A stretch of DNA of 64,000 bases from Fretibacterium sp. OH1220_COT-178 (GTDB taxonomy: Bacteria > Synergistota > Synergistia > Synergistales > Aminobacteriaceae): the NCBI RefSeq assembly GCF_003860125.1, contig NZ_RQYL01000019.1, positions 34,295 to 98,294 of the forward strand, in the 5' to 3' direction. The notes beneath the pieces were generated by a model. The model worked only from the letters and a program-made list of their open reading frames with translations, had not been told where the DNA came from and did not search any database. A program made the position numbers and the translations under genes. Positions 33,711 to 43,150 of the stretch are shown piece after piece. Position 1 is the stretch's first letter. The number at the start of each line of letters is the position of its first letter.

Positions 33711-34807
33711 GGCCGCGTCACCTCGATGGCGATCCCGTCCCTCAGCTTCGAGGAGCGGACGGCGACGATGCGGTCCCCGGAGGCCAGGCCGGAGCGCACC
33801 TCGACGATGTTGTCCTGTTCCGATCCGGTCTCGATCTTGCGCAATACGGCCTTGTCGCCGCCGGCATCCTCGGAGACCACGTAGCAGATCCGCTCGCCCG
33901 TCCCCGGCAGGAGGGCGACGCTCTCCAGGGGCAGTCCCCAGGCCTCGCGCTCCCCGACGGCGATGGTCACTCGGGCGAACATGCCGGGCTTGAGAAGCCC
34001 CTCGGAGTCGAGCAGAACGTCCACCTTGCCCGTCCGGGTCACCGGGTCCAGGGAGGGGTGCACCTGCGAGACGGTGGCCTCGAACTCCCGGTGCGGCAGG
34101 GCGTCCGCGCGGACGCGGACCTTCTGCCCCGCCTTGACGGAGGCGTAAAGGCGCTCGGGAACGCTGCCCGTCACCTTGACGCGGGCCTGCCGGGAGATGA
34201 CGAACGCCGGCGCGGCCCCGGTGGTGTCGCCGGGGTCGATGCTGCGTTTCAGGAGGATGCCCGATATCGGGGCCGTCACCGTGCTGTAGCCCAGCAGAAT
34301 GCGGGCGCTCGCCAAAGCGGCCCGGGCCTCCTGCTCCTGGCGGGACGCACCCTGAAATTCGGCCTCGACATGGTCGAACTGCTGGCGGCTCACGGCCTTC
34401 TGCTTGAAGAGCCTGGTCATGCGGCTGTAATCCGCCCGGGCCGTAGCCGCGTAGCTGGCGGCCCTGCCCACCGCCGCCTCGGCCTGCAGAACCTGTTGGC
34501 GCAGAAGGCTGTCGTCGAGGACGGCCAGCTTCTGCCCCTCGCGGACCTGCGCCCCCTCCTCGACGAGCACCTTCAGAACCGTTTTTCCCTGAGCCTTGGC
34601 GACGACGGCCGCCTTTTCCTCGGGCTCGATGTTGGCGGAGAAGGAGACGGTCTCCTCGAAGACGGCGCGCCTCGGAGCGATCGCCTCGATCCTCAGGATG
34701 TCGGGGGGCGCGGCGGCCTGCGACAGCGCTTGGGTCTCGTGCCTCCGGTAGAGGATCAGCCCCGTGAAGATGGCGATGAAAAGAACACCCCAAAGGAGCT
34801 TTTTCAT
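33707..34807 (-). CDS. RND efflux periplasmic adaptor (HlyD/AcrA-like)
   Basis: 366 residues with an N-terminal membrane anchor or uncleaved signal (LLWGVLFIAIFTGLILY). It has a lipoyl half (ANIEPEEKAAVVAKAQGKTVLKVLVEEGAQVREGQ), a coiled-coil hairpin (about 105-170), the second lipoyl half (LLGYSTVTAPISGILLKR), a beta-barrel and a membrane-proximal domain. It lacks a lipobox. First gene of the adaptor-pump-PII-like run on the minus strand. Confidence 0.92.
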   Translation of the reverse strand: MKKLLWGVLFIAIFTGLILYRRHETQALSQAAAPPDILRIEAIAPRRAVFEETVSFSANIEPEEKAAVVAKAQGKTVLKVLVEEGAQVREGQKLAVLDDSLLRQQVLQAEAAVGRAASYAATARADYSRMTRLFKQKAVSRQQFDHVEAEFQGASRQEQEARAALASARILLGYSTVTAPISGILLKRSIDPGDTTGAAPAFVISRQARVKVTGSVPERLYASVKAGQKVRVRADALPHREFEATVSQVHPSLDPVTRTGKVDVLLDSEGLLKPGMFARVTIAVGEREAWGLPLESVALLPGTGERICYVVSEDAGGDKAVLRKIETGSEQDNIVEVRSGLASGDRIVAVRSSKLRDGIAIEVTRP

Positions 34808-34992
34808 GGCATGACCTCGCTTTCCCTTGTACTGGGGCTTCGGATTCGAAGTCTTTCTCGGCTTTTTTGAGGGGCGGAGGTGTATTTTTGCGTACTTGGC
34901 CTCGATCGGCCTCGAACTTTGACGGATGTTACGCTATTATAGAACAAACAAAAATGGAGAGCGACCCTCTCCGCCCTTTTGGAGGAATACGC

Positions 34993-36103
34993 ATGATCGT
35001 GGCGAACGTATCGGTATTGGAGGAACTGCGCACCCTCAAGCGGGAGCTGCAGGACAGTCTTTGACCTGCCCGCGCTGAGGGAACGGGCGAAGGAGCTGGA
35101 GGCGGCGACGTCGGCCCCGGACTTCTGGTCGCGGGAGGGGAATCAGGAGCTCCTGAAGGAGCTCTCGGGGATCAACGGTCGCATCGCGGAATGGGAGGGG
35201 GTCTCCTCCGAGCTGGAGGATCTGGAGGTCCTCGAGGAGATGCTGCGGGAGGACGACGACGCCGAGCTGCAGGGGGAGTTCGAGCGGCGCGCGGAGGAGC
35301 TGCGCCGGACGCTGGAACATCACAAGCTGTTGATCCTCCTGGATGAGGAGTACGACACCTCCAACGCGATCCTGACCGTGCACGCCGGCTCCGGAGGGCT
35401 GGACTCCCAGGACTGGGCGGAGATGCTGCTCCGGATGTACCTGCGCTACGCGGAGCGCGAGGGCTTGAAGACGACGGTCCTGGAGGCCGCCTCCGACGAG
35501 GAGGCGGGGATCAAGAGCGCCACCGTGATGGTGGAGGGCGACCACGCCTACGGCTTCCTGAAGGGCGAGAAGGGCGTGCACCGTCTGGTGCGCATCTCGC
35601 CGTTCGACTCCGCGCATCGGCGCCACACCAGCTTCGCCTCGGTGGGGGTGTCGCCGGAGTTCCCGGACGACGTGGACGTGGAGGTGCGCGCCGAGGACCT
35701 TCGGGTGGACACCTTCCGGGCCAGCGGAGCGGGCGGACAGTACGTGAACCGGACGGACTCCGCCGTGCGCATCACCCACATTCCGACGGGGATCGTGGTG
35801 AGCTGTCAGAACGAGCGGTCGCAGCACATGAACCGCCAGGTGGCGATGCACGTGCTGAAGAGCAAGCTCTACGAGCTCGCGTTGCAGGAGCGGCAAAACG
35901 AGCTGGCCTCGGTGGTCGGGGACAAGAAGGAGAGCACGTGGGGCAGCCAGATCCGCTCCTACGTGCTGCATCCCTATACCCTGGCCAAGGACCACCGCAC
36001 CGGGAGCGAGAAGGGCAACGTTCAGGCCGTGCTCGACGGGGACCTGGGCGATTTCATCATGGGATACCTGCGCTGGCACGCGCGGGGCGAGAGGGAGGCC
36101 TAG
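34993..36103 (+). CDS. prfB: Peptide chain release factor 2, expressed by programmed +1 frameshift
   Basis: Frame 0 starts at ATG 34993 after GGAGG (34981-34985) and runs 23 codons to TGA 35062-35064 in the context CTT-TGA-C. A +1 shift continues at GAC 35063 to 36103, giving about 369 residues, normal for RF2. The tripeptide anticodon SPF is in [11 protein letters not shown] and the peptide-release motif is [17 protein letters not shown]2 recognises UAA and UGA and controls its own level through this shift. Neighbours on both sides are unrelated, and the gene probably has its own promoter upstream. Confidence 0.93.
35059..35065 (+). promoter_or_regulatory. prfB programmed frameshift site CTTTGAC
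   Basis: The slippery CTT followed by the in-frame TGA and C is the standard RF2 autoregulatory signal. The upstream internal Shine-Dalgarno-like element is weaker than in E. coli (GCAGGACAGT rather than AGGGGGTAT). When RF2 is scarce the UGA is read slowly and ribosomes shift +1. Confidence 0.9.
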
Positions 36104-36281
36104 CGCCGCGGAGGGGAGGACGAGGGCGCTGCGGCGAAGGCTCCGAATCCGCGTTCGGTCCGGCCCCGTCGTGAAAAATTCAGGGAAGCTCCATCGCCTT
36201 CCGCCGAGGGGACGTCCGGCTTTTTGTGCGGTCCCCGCGGCCCTTCCCGCGAGCTTTCCCAGTCTGGAGTGGTTTGGATTC

Positions 36282-38027
36282 ATGATTGTATCACTGCGGC
36301 GAGCCGCCGTTATCCTGTTCCTCCTTTTTGCCTGTTCGGCGCCCGCCTCGGCGGCGCCCGTCCCCTTCGTCCCCGATCGGCCGACGATCTCCGTGGGGGC
36401 CGTGAGGCCCGGCATGGGGGGGTATTTGCTCACGGTCCTGAGGGGGACGAAGCCCGTACGCCTGCCCCTGACGGTCGTCGACGTCGTGCCCCAGAAGGGC
36501 GAGGTGCACAGCGCCATTCTGGTGCGGCTCCTGTCGTCCCCGAACAACCGTTCCGGCGGCGTGGCGCAGGGCATGAGCGGTTCGCCGGTCTACATCGGGG
36601 GCCGGCTGGCCGGTGCCGTGGGGAGCGGGTGGGAGTTCAGCGACCACAACCTGGCGATGGTCACGCCCATCGAGGATATGTGCGCGGTCTTCTCCCGGCC
36701 CGAGAGGCTCGCGCGTCCGAGGGGGCTCTCGGGCCGGGGCACGAACGCCCCGGCGGCGCCGCTCTCGGTCGCGGGGCTGGGAGGAGGCGGGGCCGATCGC
36801 CTTTCCCGGTCCTTGGGCGTTTCCGTCTCCCCCACGCCCGTCGGCTCGTCCGAGGAGTTGAGGGTCGTGCCCGGCAGGCTCTCGCCCGGGGAGGCCGTCG
36901 CGGCCCTGCTGGTCTGGGGGGACGTCGAGGTCGGCGCGACGGGAACCGTCACGGCCACGTCCCGGGACGGCCGTTTTCTGGCCTTCGGACACCCCTTCCT
37001 GGGGCGGGGGGCCGTCAACTTTCCCGTGGCTCGGGCCCGCATCCACGAGACGGTCTACAGCCAGGCCTTCCCCTTCAAGCTGGGGAGCCCCGTCTCGCTG
37101 GTGGGGACCGTCACGCAGGATCGGGCGGCGGGCATCGGGGGGCGGACGGATTTCTTCACCCCCTCGGTCTCGGCGACCCTGGCCTTTACGGACCTCGATC
37201 AGGGGGGGGAGCGCACGGTCCGCAACGTCCGGGTCGTCCCGGACCCCTTTCTGGGAAGCCGCCTGCTGGAGGGGGTCTTCACCGGGCTCCTGGACGAGGT
37301 GTGGCGGCGTAAGGGGCAGGGGACCATGACCGTGAACCTCAGGATCGACGGCCGTGGCGTGGAGAATGGGTGGACCCGTACGAACGTCTTTTTTTCGGAG
37401 ACCGACGTCTCGTCGGCGGCGCTCCGCGAGGCCGCGAGGATCTGGGAGCTCTTTCTGCTGCAGCCCTTTGCGGACGGCATGCCCGTCGGGTTCCGCCTGG
37501 AGGTCGAGGCTACGGAGGAGCCCCGGGTCCTGTTCATCGAGGATGTGGCCGTCTCCTCCGACGCGCGGCCCGGCGATTCCCTGGAGGTGGGGGTGACGCT
37601 GCGGCCCTGGCGCAGGCGCCCGGTCCGGAAGGAGTTCAGGCTGACCGTGCCGAAGGAGGCCACCGGGACCTGCGAGCTGCTGGTCCGCGGCGGGGGCATT
37701 CAGCCCCTGCCCCAGCTGGCGCTGGATGGGGGCTGGAAGTCCATCGACGGCTTGAAGCGCCTGTTGACGGAGGTCGGGGCGATGGACGCCAACAACGAGC
37801 TGGTCGTGGAGCTGCTCTGCGATCCCGACACGATCAAGGCCGCCAAGGAGGGCGTCCGGAGCGACGACCGCCGCGACTCCCCCGAGCTGCTGCCCGAGGA
37901 GCGGGAGTTCCTCAGCGAGACGAAGGCGCGCAGGATCGGGGAGGGGACGCTCAGGATCTCGCGCTCGGACTACGTCGTCGACGGGCTGATGAAGCGCCTG
38001 ATCACGGTGAAGGAGGAGGAGGAGTGA
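36282..38027 (+). CDS. SpoIVB-type S55 peptidase family protein
   Basis: 581 residues from ATG 36282, with a signal peptide (AAVILFLLFACSAPASAAP). An S55-like peptidase core shows a probable nucleophile Ser in GMSGSPVYIGGRLAG, the following strand AMVTPIEDM and a GHPFLGRG segment that may carry the histidine. In Bacillus, SpoIVB is a signalling serine protease of sporulation. Here there is no sporulation context, so the role is likely envelope or signal proteolysis. The upstream ORF extends to 36171 without family similarity. It overlaps tmk (GTGA) and starts the long plus-strand run. Confidence 0.75.
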   Translation: MIVSLRRAAVILFLLFACSAPASAAPVPFVPDRPTISVGAVRPGMGGYLLTVLRGTKPVRLPLTVVDVVPQKGEVHSAILVRLLSSPNNRSGGVAQGMSGSPVYIGGRLAGAVGSGWEFSDHNLAMVTPIEDMCAVFSRPERLARPRGLSGRGTNAPAAPLSVAGLGGGGADRLSRSLGVSVSPTPVGSSEELRVVPGRLSPGEAVAALLVWGDVEVGATGTVTATSRDGRFLAFGHPFLGRGAVNFPVARARIHETVYSQAFPFKLGSPVSLVGTVTQDRAAGIGGRTDFFTPSVSATLAFTDLDQGGERTVRNVRVVPDPFLGSRLLEGVFTGLLDEVWRRKGQGTMTVNLRIDGRGVENGWTRTNVFFSETDVSSAALREAARIWELFLLQPFADGMPVGFRLEVEATEEPRVLFIEDVAVSSDARPGDSLEVGVTLRPWRRRPVRKEFRLTVPKEATGTCELLVRGGGIQPLPQLALDGGWKSIDGLKRLLTEVGAMDANNELVVELLCDPDTIKAAKEGVRSDDRRDSPELLPEEREFLSETKARRIGEGTLRISRSDYVVDGLMKRLITVKEEEE

Positions 38028-38656
38028 CCGGGGGCGGCCTCTTCGTCACGGTGGAGGGCGTCGATGGCTGCGGCAAGAGCACTCAGACCGCCCGAATGGC
38101 CCGATGGCTGGAGGGCTGGTCGGGCCGCGGGGTGTTGCGGACCTTCGAGCCGGGGGGGTGGGCCGGCGGCGGCCTGCTGCGCTCCCTGATCCTGGGCGGC
38201 GACGTTCCGGACGACCGCACGGAGCTGCTGCTCTTCCTGGCCGACCGCAGCGGGCATCTGGCGTCGGTCGTCGTGCCCGCGCTTTCGGCGGGAGAGATCG
38301 TCCTGTGCGAGCGCTATTCGGACTCCACCCTGGCCTATCAGGTCTGGGGACGCGGGCTCCCGGAGGCTTTCGCCGGCCCTCTGATCGAGGTCTGCGGCTT
38401 CGTCCGGCCCGACCTGACGGTTCTGCTGGACGTCGACGTCGGGACGGCGGAGCGCCGTCTGCGGGGACGGGGCGCGGCCGATCGCATCGAGTCCGCGGGC
38501 GCGGGCTTTATGGCGCGCGTCGCCGAGGGGTACCGGGAGCTGGCCCGGCGGAGCCCGGAGCGGTTCGTCGTCGTGGACGCCTCCGGCTCGGAGGACGAGG
38601 TCGCGGCACTCGTCGAGGCGGCCGTCCGCGGCCGTCTGGAGGGGGCTTTCGATTGA
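38024..38656 (+). CDS. tmk: Thymidylate kinase
   Basis: 210 residues. P-loop GVDGCGKST, the ERYSDSTLAYQ nucleotide motif (a DR(Y/F) equivalent), DLTVLLDVD and a lid segment with RGAADRIES. It phosphorylates dTMP to dTDP. GTG 38024 overlaps the previous stop and TTG of the next gene overlaps its own stop. The order tmk-yaaR-holB-ricT is as in Bacillus. Confidence 0.93.
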   Translation: MTGGGLFVTVEGVDGCGKSTQTARMARWLEGWSGRGVLRTFEPGGWAGGGLLRSLILGGDVPDDRTELLLFLADRSGHLASVVVPALSAGEIVLCERYSDSTLAYQVWGRGLPEAFAGPLIEVCGFVRPDLTVLLDVDVGTAERRLRGRGAADRIESAGAGFMARVAEGYRELARRSPERFVVVDASGSEDEVAALVEAAVRGRLEGAFD

Positions 38657-39090
38657 GGGTCAAGAGGAGCGGGGAGGGCGCGAAGGGCAGGGTGGAGTAC
38701 GGCGGCGGGGGCGGAGGACGCTCCGCCTCGGCGCCGGGCTCCGTCGCCGCCCCGGCCCCCTTCGGCCTGGCGATGGAGGAGTCGGAGATTCGGGTGCTCC
38801 TCGACCGCCTCGACGCCGTGTCGGCCCGCCTCTCGGTCTTTCCGGCGGAGCGCCTGATTGCGGAGTATCGCTCGATTCTGACGGATCTGCTCCGTCGGGC
38901 CATGAAGGGCTTCAGCCTCAGGCGCGACCTCCGCTGGCGCAAGACCGACCGCAAGATGTTCGTCACGATCGAGCGGGCCGAGGCCGCCATGGAGGAGCTC
39001 GAGGACGCCTTCCGCAGGGAGGGCGACCGCAGCCGGGCCATAGCCCTGCTGGAGGAGATCAAAGGATGCCTGATATCCCTGCTTCTGTGA
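38653..39090 (+). CDS. yaaR: YaaR-like protein (DUF327)
   Basis: 145 residues. After a glycine-rich start the helical DUF327 body shows SEIRVLLDRLDAVSARLS, YRSILTDLLRRAMKGFSLRRD and IALLEEIKGCLISLLL. Function is unknown. In Firmicutes it lies between tmk and holB, and the same order is kept here; TTG 38653 overlaps the tmk stop (TTGA). Confidence 0.8.
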   Translation: MRVKRSGEGAKGRVEYGGGGGGRSASAPGSVAAPAPFGLAMEESEIRVLLDRLDAVSARLSVFPAERLIAEYRSILTDLLRRAMKGFSLRRDLRWRKTDRKMFVTIERAEAAMEELEDAFRREGDRSRAIALLEEIKGCLISLLL

Positions 39091-39809
39091 GCGTGCTCTC
39101 CTTTGAGGACCTGCCCGCCTGGCGCGGACTGCTGTCGGAGTTCGAGAGGGGGGACGTCCCGCACTGCCGGGCGCTTTCCGCACCGTTGGCCTGGCACGAG
39201 GCTTTGCTGCGCGCCCTGGCGCCCCTCTATCTCGCCTCCGGCGGCCCGGTCGGGGACGGGCATCCGGACCTGTTCGTCGTCGGGGAGGTCGGAAAGGCGC
39301 CCAACATCGAGGCCTGTCGGGCCCTGATTCAGGACCTGGCCCTGAAGCCGGTCCGATCCGTCCGCCGTCTGGGGGTCGTGATGGCGGCCGATCGGCTGCT
39401 TCTTCCCGCCGCGAACAGCCTGCTGAAGCTGGCGGAGGAGCCTCCGTCCCACGCCTGCATCCTCTTTTTGCTGGAGGGAACCGTTCTGTTGCCCACGCTT
39501 CGCAGCCGTGCGCGCCTCTCGGTTCTGGCCGGACCGCTGGAGGTGGAGGGGGCGCCGCCGCCTGGGGACGACGCGGATTGGCTTCGATGGGTCGGGGAGG
39601 CCGGGGATTTCGGGGCGATCGCAGGCGATTTGGCGGCGTGGCGGGTCCATGCGCTCCGTTCGGGGGACGTCGAGCTTGCCGCGCGCTTCGAGCGGCTCAG
39701 GCTGATCGCGGAGTCGGGAAAACTCTCGGTCCCCGTGTTTTGCGATCTTTTGACTTTGGCACTCAGGGAGGAGCTTCCTTTTGAGCATTTATTTGGCGAC
39801 TTTCGGTAA
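39066..39809 (+). CDS. holB: DNA polymerase III delta' subunit-like protein
   Basis: 247 residues, shorter than usual for HolB. The clamp-loader sensor region is visible: RLGVVMAADRLLLPAANSLLKLAEEPPSHACILF, then LLPTLRSR. The Walker A and zinc motifs are not obvious, which is usual for delta', a non-ATPase arm of the clamp loader. It overlaps yaaR by 25 bases and ricT by 29. Confidence 0.85.
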   Translation: MPDIPASVSVLSFEDLPAWRGLLSEFERGDVPHCRALSAPLAWHEALLRALAPLYLASGGPVGDGHPDLFVVGEVGKAPNIEACRALIQDLALKPVRSVRRLGVVMAADRLLLPAANSLLKLAEEPPSHACILFLLEGTVLLPTLRSRARLSVLAGPLEVEGAPPPGDDADWLRWVGEAGDFGAIAGDLAAWRVHALRSGDVELAARFERLRLIAESGKLSVPVFCDLLTLALREELPFEHLFGDFR

Positions 39810-41196
39810 GCTGCGCTATCTTGGCCTGGCCGAGATTCCCGATCCGGCCGCTGCGGAGACCCGATGGATCCTCATCAGGACGGTTCGGGGCCTGGAGATG
39901 GGGCTGCTGGGAGGCCCGCTGTCCCAGGAACAGGAGGCGAAGTATCGTGCGTCCTGCCTGGAGGACGTCGGGGGAGGGGACCAGACGCGCGGTCCGGAGC
40001 CCATGCTCCAGGAGGTCGAGTACGTGCAGAATGCGGACGCCGAGCAGGTCGAAGCGTACTATCAGTGCCGAAACGACGAGAACGAGGTCCTGGTCCGGGC
40101 CCGGGAGATCCTGGTCTCGCAGGGCATCCAGATGAAGCTGGTGGACGTCGAGTTCCTCATGGACCGCAAGAAGCTCTTCTTCTACTTCACCTCGGAGCAG
40201 CGGGTCGATTTCCGGGCCTACGTCCGGGATCTCGCCAAGGAGTTCAGGACCCGCATCGAGATGCGTCAGATCGGGGTGAGGGACGAGGCGCGCGTGGTGC
40301 GCGGCGTCGCCCCCTGCGGAAGGCCCTGTTGCTGCAGCTACTGGCTTCACCGGTTCACGCCCATCTGCATCCGCATGGTCAAGGAGCAGAACCTGGCCCT
40401 GAACCCCACGAAGATATCGGGCATCTGCGGCCGTCTGATGTGCTGCATGGCCTACGAGCATCCGCTCTACAACAAGCTGTGGAAGTCCCTTCCCAGTCCC
40501 GGGTCCAAGGTCAGGACGGAGAACGGAAACTACGTCCTGGAGAGCGTGGACCTCTCTGCGGAGTGCGTTCGGGTCCGCTTCCCCAGCGGCCGCGTCGTGC
40601 CGGTCTCCGTCGCGGAGTTTCAGGACTTCAAGGATGCCGTCCTCCAGGGCAAGGATTGGGGGGACGAGGGCGCCGGCGCGCCGGCGCCGCGTTTCCCGTC
40701 GGGGCCGCGCAGAACGGCACCGAAAAGGGACCCCGGGCCGGGAAAGGGCGACGCCCGCCCTTCGCTGCCCCATCGTCTCAAGCCCGAGAAGATCTCCCTG
40801 GACGAGCACCTGGCGGGACGGGAACGGCTGCAGTCCGACGCGGCCCCGGGGCTCGACGGAGGCGCGGCCGAGGAGAGGAATGGGGCGCCGCGGAAGCGGC
40901 GCCGCCGAAAGAGCGGAGCGGCCGCGAGGGAGGGCGCGCGGCCGGAGGGAGCCTCCGTGCCGGCGCCGCATCCCGAGGGCGGCGGCACGGAGAGGGCGAA
41001 CAGGCCCCAGAGGCCTCCTCGTGCCCAGGCACCCCGACAGGGGGGGACCGAGGCCGGAGCGGTCTCCGCTCCGGGCGGAGGAGAGGCCCCTCGGGAGGGG
41101 CGCCGCTCGAGGCCGCGCCGTAGGCCGGACGGGCGTGACCGGCGCTCTCAGGACCGCCCGGAGGGCGGCGGGGACAATGGGAAAGGGGAGGCATGA
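39781..41196 (+). CDS. ricT: PSP1/RicT (YaaT)-family protein with a long basic tail
   Basis: 471 residues. Residues 1-275 are the PSP1 domain with the characteristic cysteines ([23 protein letters not shown]) that in Bacillus ligate 4Fe-4S clusters with RicA and RicF and control RNase Y-dependent mRNA processing. The remaining ~190 residues are a low-complexity, Arg/Gly/Pro/Glu-rich extension not seen in Bacillus, which looks suited to RNA contact. TTG 39781 lies inside holB. It overlaps ftsY (ATGA). Confidence 0.9.
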   Translation: MSIYLATFGKLRYLGLAEIPDPAAAETRWILIRTVRGLEMGLLGGPLSQEQEAKYRASCLEDVGGGDQTRGPEPMLQEVEYVQNADAEQVEAYYQCRNDENEVLVRAREILVSQGIQMKLVDVEFLMDRKKLFFYFTSEQRVDFRAYVRDLAKEFRTRIEMRQIGVRDEARVVRGVAPCGRPCCCSYWLHRFTPICIRMVKEQNLALNPTKISGICGRLMCCMAYEHPLYNKLWKSLPSPGSKVRTENGNYVLESVDLSAECVRVRFPSGRVVPVSVAEFQDFKDAVLQGKDWGDEGAGAPAPRFPSGPRRTAPKRDPGPGKGDARPSLPHRLKPEKISLDEHLAGRERLQSDAAPGLDGGAAEERNGAPRKRRRRKSGAAAREGARPEGASVPAPHPEGGGTERANRPQRPPRAQAPRQGGTEAGAVSAPGGGEAPREGRRSRPRRRPDGRDRRSQDRPEGGGDNGKGEA

Positions 41197-42131
41197 TGGC
41201 GTTTTTCTCTCGGCTGAAGGATAGCCTCAAGGGGGTCAAGGATCGGTGGAGCGGCGGGATCGCGTCGCTCTTCTCCGGAAAGGCCTTCGACGACGGGTTC
41301 TGGGAGGAGCTCGAGGATCGCCTGATCTCGGGCGACGTGGGCGCGGAGCTCTCGGAGGAGCTGGTCGGGACCCTGAAGCGGGAGGCGCGGCAGCGGGGGA
41401 TCTCCAGCCCCGAGGCCCTGAAGGAGGTCTTCGTGTCCCTGATCTCCGAGGAGCTGCTCTCGGTCCCCGGAACGGGCCTTCCGTTCGAGCCCGACGAGGG
41501 CGACACTCCCCTCGTCCTGCTGATGATCGGCGTCAACGGCAGCGGAAAGACGACCTCGGCGGGCAAGCTGGCCACGCAGTTTCTGAAGCGCGGGAAGCGC
41601 GTCGTGATGGCGGCGGCGGACACCTTCCGGGCCGCGGCCATCGAGCAGCTCCAGGTGTGGGGCGAGCGGGCCGGGGTGCGGGTCGTCGCCCAGAGCCAGG
41701 GCAGCGACCCGGCGGCCGTGGCCTTCGACGCCTGGCAGGCCGCCCGCGCCTCCGGGGCCGACGTCCTGATCGTGGATACGGCGGGGCGTCTGCACGCCAA
41801 GCACAACCTCATGGAGGAGCTGCGGAAGGTCCATCGCGTGCTCGAACGGGAGGCGGGAGAGGCTCGGCTGCGGACGGTCCTCGTCCTGGACTCCGTCCTG
41901 GGGCAGAACTCCGTGGCTCAGGCCGAGACCTTCAACTCCATCCTGCCGCTGTCCGCGGTGATCCTGACCAAATACGACAACACCGCCAAGGGCGGGGTGG
42001 TCCTCTCCGTCGCGCGCAAGCTCAAGGTCCCGGTGCGCTACATCGGGTTGGGCGAGGGGGCGGACGACCTCAGCCCGTTCGATCCCGTGGAGTTCGCCGC
42101 CGCATTGATGGAAAGCGAGCCCCCTCGATGA
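41193..42131 (+). CDS. ftsY: Signal recognition particle receptor FtsY
   Basis: 312 residues, NG domain only without a long acidic A domain. GTPase motifs: G1 [30 protein letters not shown]3 DTAGRLH, G4 [10 protein letters not shown], and the closing [14 protein letters not shown]. It receives ribosome-SRP complexes at the membrane. TKYDN is a slight variant of the usual TKLDG. Followed with an ATGA overlap by an uncharacterised gene. Confidence 0.94.
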   Translation: MMAFFSRLKDSLKGVKDRWSGGIASLFSGKAFDDGFWEELEDRLISGDVGAELSEELVGTLKREARQRGISSPEALKEVFVSLISEELLSVPGTGLPFEPDEGDTPLVLLMIGVNGSGKTTSAGKLATQFLKRGKRVVMAAADTFRAAAIEQLQVWGERAGVRVVAQSQGSDPAAVAFDAWQAARASGADVLIVDTAGRLHAKHNLMEELRKVHRVLEREAGEARLRTVLVLDSVLGQNSVAQAETFNSILPLSAVILTKYDNTAKGGVVLSVARKLKVPVRYIGLGEGADDLSPFDPVEFAAALMESEPPR

Positions 42132-43150
42132 ACGGTTCCCCGGAGGAGCTTCTGCTCGCCCTGTCGCCGGGGTCGACGCTGCTCGTCCTGCTGCGCACCC
42201 TTTACAGTCTGCGCCTGGACTTCGGGGTCCTGTGGCCCGACGGATCCGAGCACGCTTTCGTGTTCCGCAAGGACCAGCTCGTGGCCCTGATCGGGCGCGG
42301 ACGCTCCGAGGCGCTCGTCCGGGACCTGCCCGACCTCGCCCGGGAGGGGCTGATCCGCCTTGTGGAGCCCGAGGAGGCGGAGGCCGAGGGCGTTCAGGCC
42401 CTCCTTGTCGAGCGTCGGGGGGGCCGCGTCCTTCCTCTGTCGGAGGCGGTTGCGCCCTGGGAGCCGCAGTTTCCCGAGTGGTGGGAGGCCCCTCTGCCCT
42501 TTGCGATGAACGCGCGGGGCCGGATGCGGATCAACCGGACCGCGTCGCTGATGTTCGGCTCCGACCTGGGGCGTCTGAGCGTCGCGGAGCTGCCCGAGAA
42601 GGATGAGTTCATCGTGGAGCTCGAGGGCCGGGAGACTCCGTGTTTTCTGGCCTTTCGCCGTCTCGAGTCGGACATCTTCATCATCGAGGACTGCACCGGC
42701 GAGCTGCTGGAGGCCCAGGACATCTCGTGGTGGGCGGCGGTGGGCCGCGCCTGGACGGCCTCCATCGAGGCCGAGGGCCGGGCGTGGCGCCGTGAGGAGA
42801 CGGCTCCGCCCGAGGGGTTCCCCGGCCGGGCCTGGCCCTGCGAGTGGGAGGGACGCGTTCTGGGCTGGCTCTGTGTGGAGGAGCCGGGACCCCAGGAGGC
42901 CCCGGACGGGGGAAGGCAGGACGGGGAATCCCAGGCGGAGCGGGCCCCGGCCCCAAGGAAAAAGCCCCGGGCCCGCCGTTCCGCGCCGAAGCGGGAGGAC
43001 GAGGTGCTGAAGGCCATCGGGCCGCAGACGATGGCGCTTCTGGCCGCGGGGCAGGTGCCGGAGGAGGATCCGAGCCGGGAGGGGCGGACCGCCGAGGAGG
43101 AGGCGCAGGTGCGCCGTTCCGGCGCCAAGGGGCGGGGACGGAGGCCGTGA
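42128..43150 (+). CDS. Conserved protein of unknown function, possible PAS-like core
   Basis: 340 residues, no signal peptide. The centre (LPFAMNARGRMRINRTASLMFGSDL, about residues 118-142) has the ring of a PAS-type sensory core, and two tryptophan-rich strands follow (ISWWAAVGRAWT). The last ~100 residues are low-complexity and basic. Function not recognised. Overlaps ftsY and the DUF4416 gene by four bases each, so it is constitutively co-translated with them. Confidence 0.65.
   Translation: MNGSPEELLLALSPGSTLLVLLRTLYSLRLDFGVLWPDGSEHAFVFRKDQLVALIGRGRSEALVRDLPDLAREGLIRLVEPEEAEAEGVQALLVERRGGRVLPLSEAVAPWEPQFPEWWEAPLPFAMNARGRMRINRTASLMFGSDLGRLSVAELPEKDEFIVELEGRETPCFLAFRRLESDIFIIEDCTGELLEAQDISWWAAVGRAWTASIEAEGRAWRREETAPPEGFPGRAWPCEWEGRVLGWLCVEEPGPQEAPDGGRQDGESQAERAPAPRKKPRARRSAPKREDEVLKAIGPQTMALLAAGQVPEEDPSREGRTAEEEAQVRRSGAKGRGRRP

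Noticed and set aside
34993..35064. Short gene ending at TGA before the release factor
   Set aside because: It is the zero-frame leader of prfB, joined to the main part by the programmed +1 shift.
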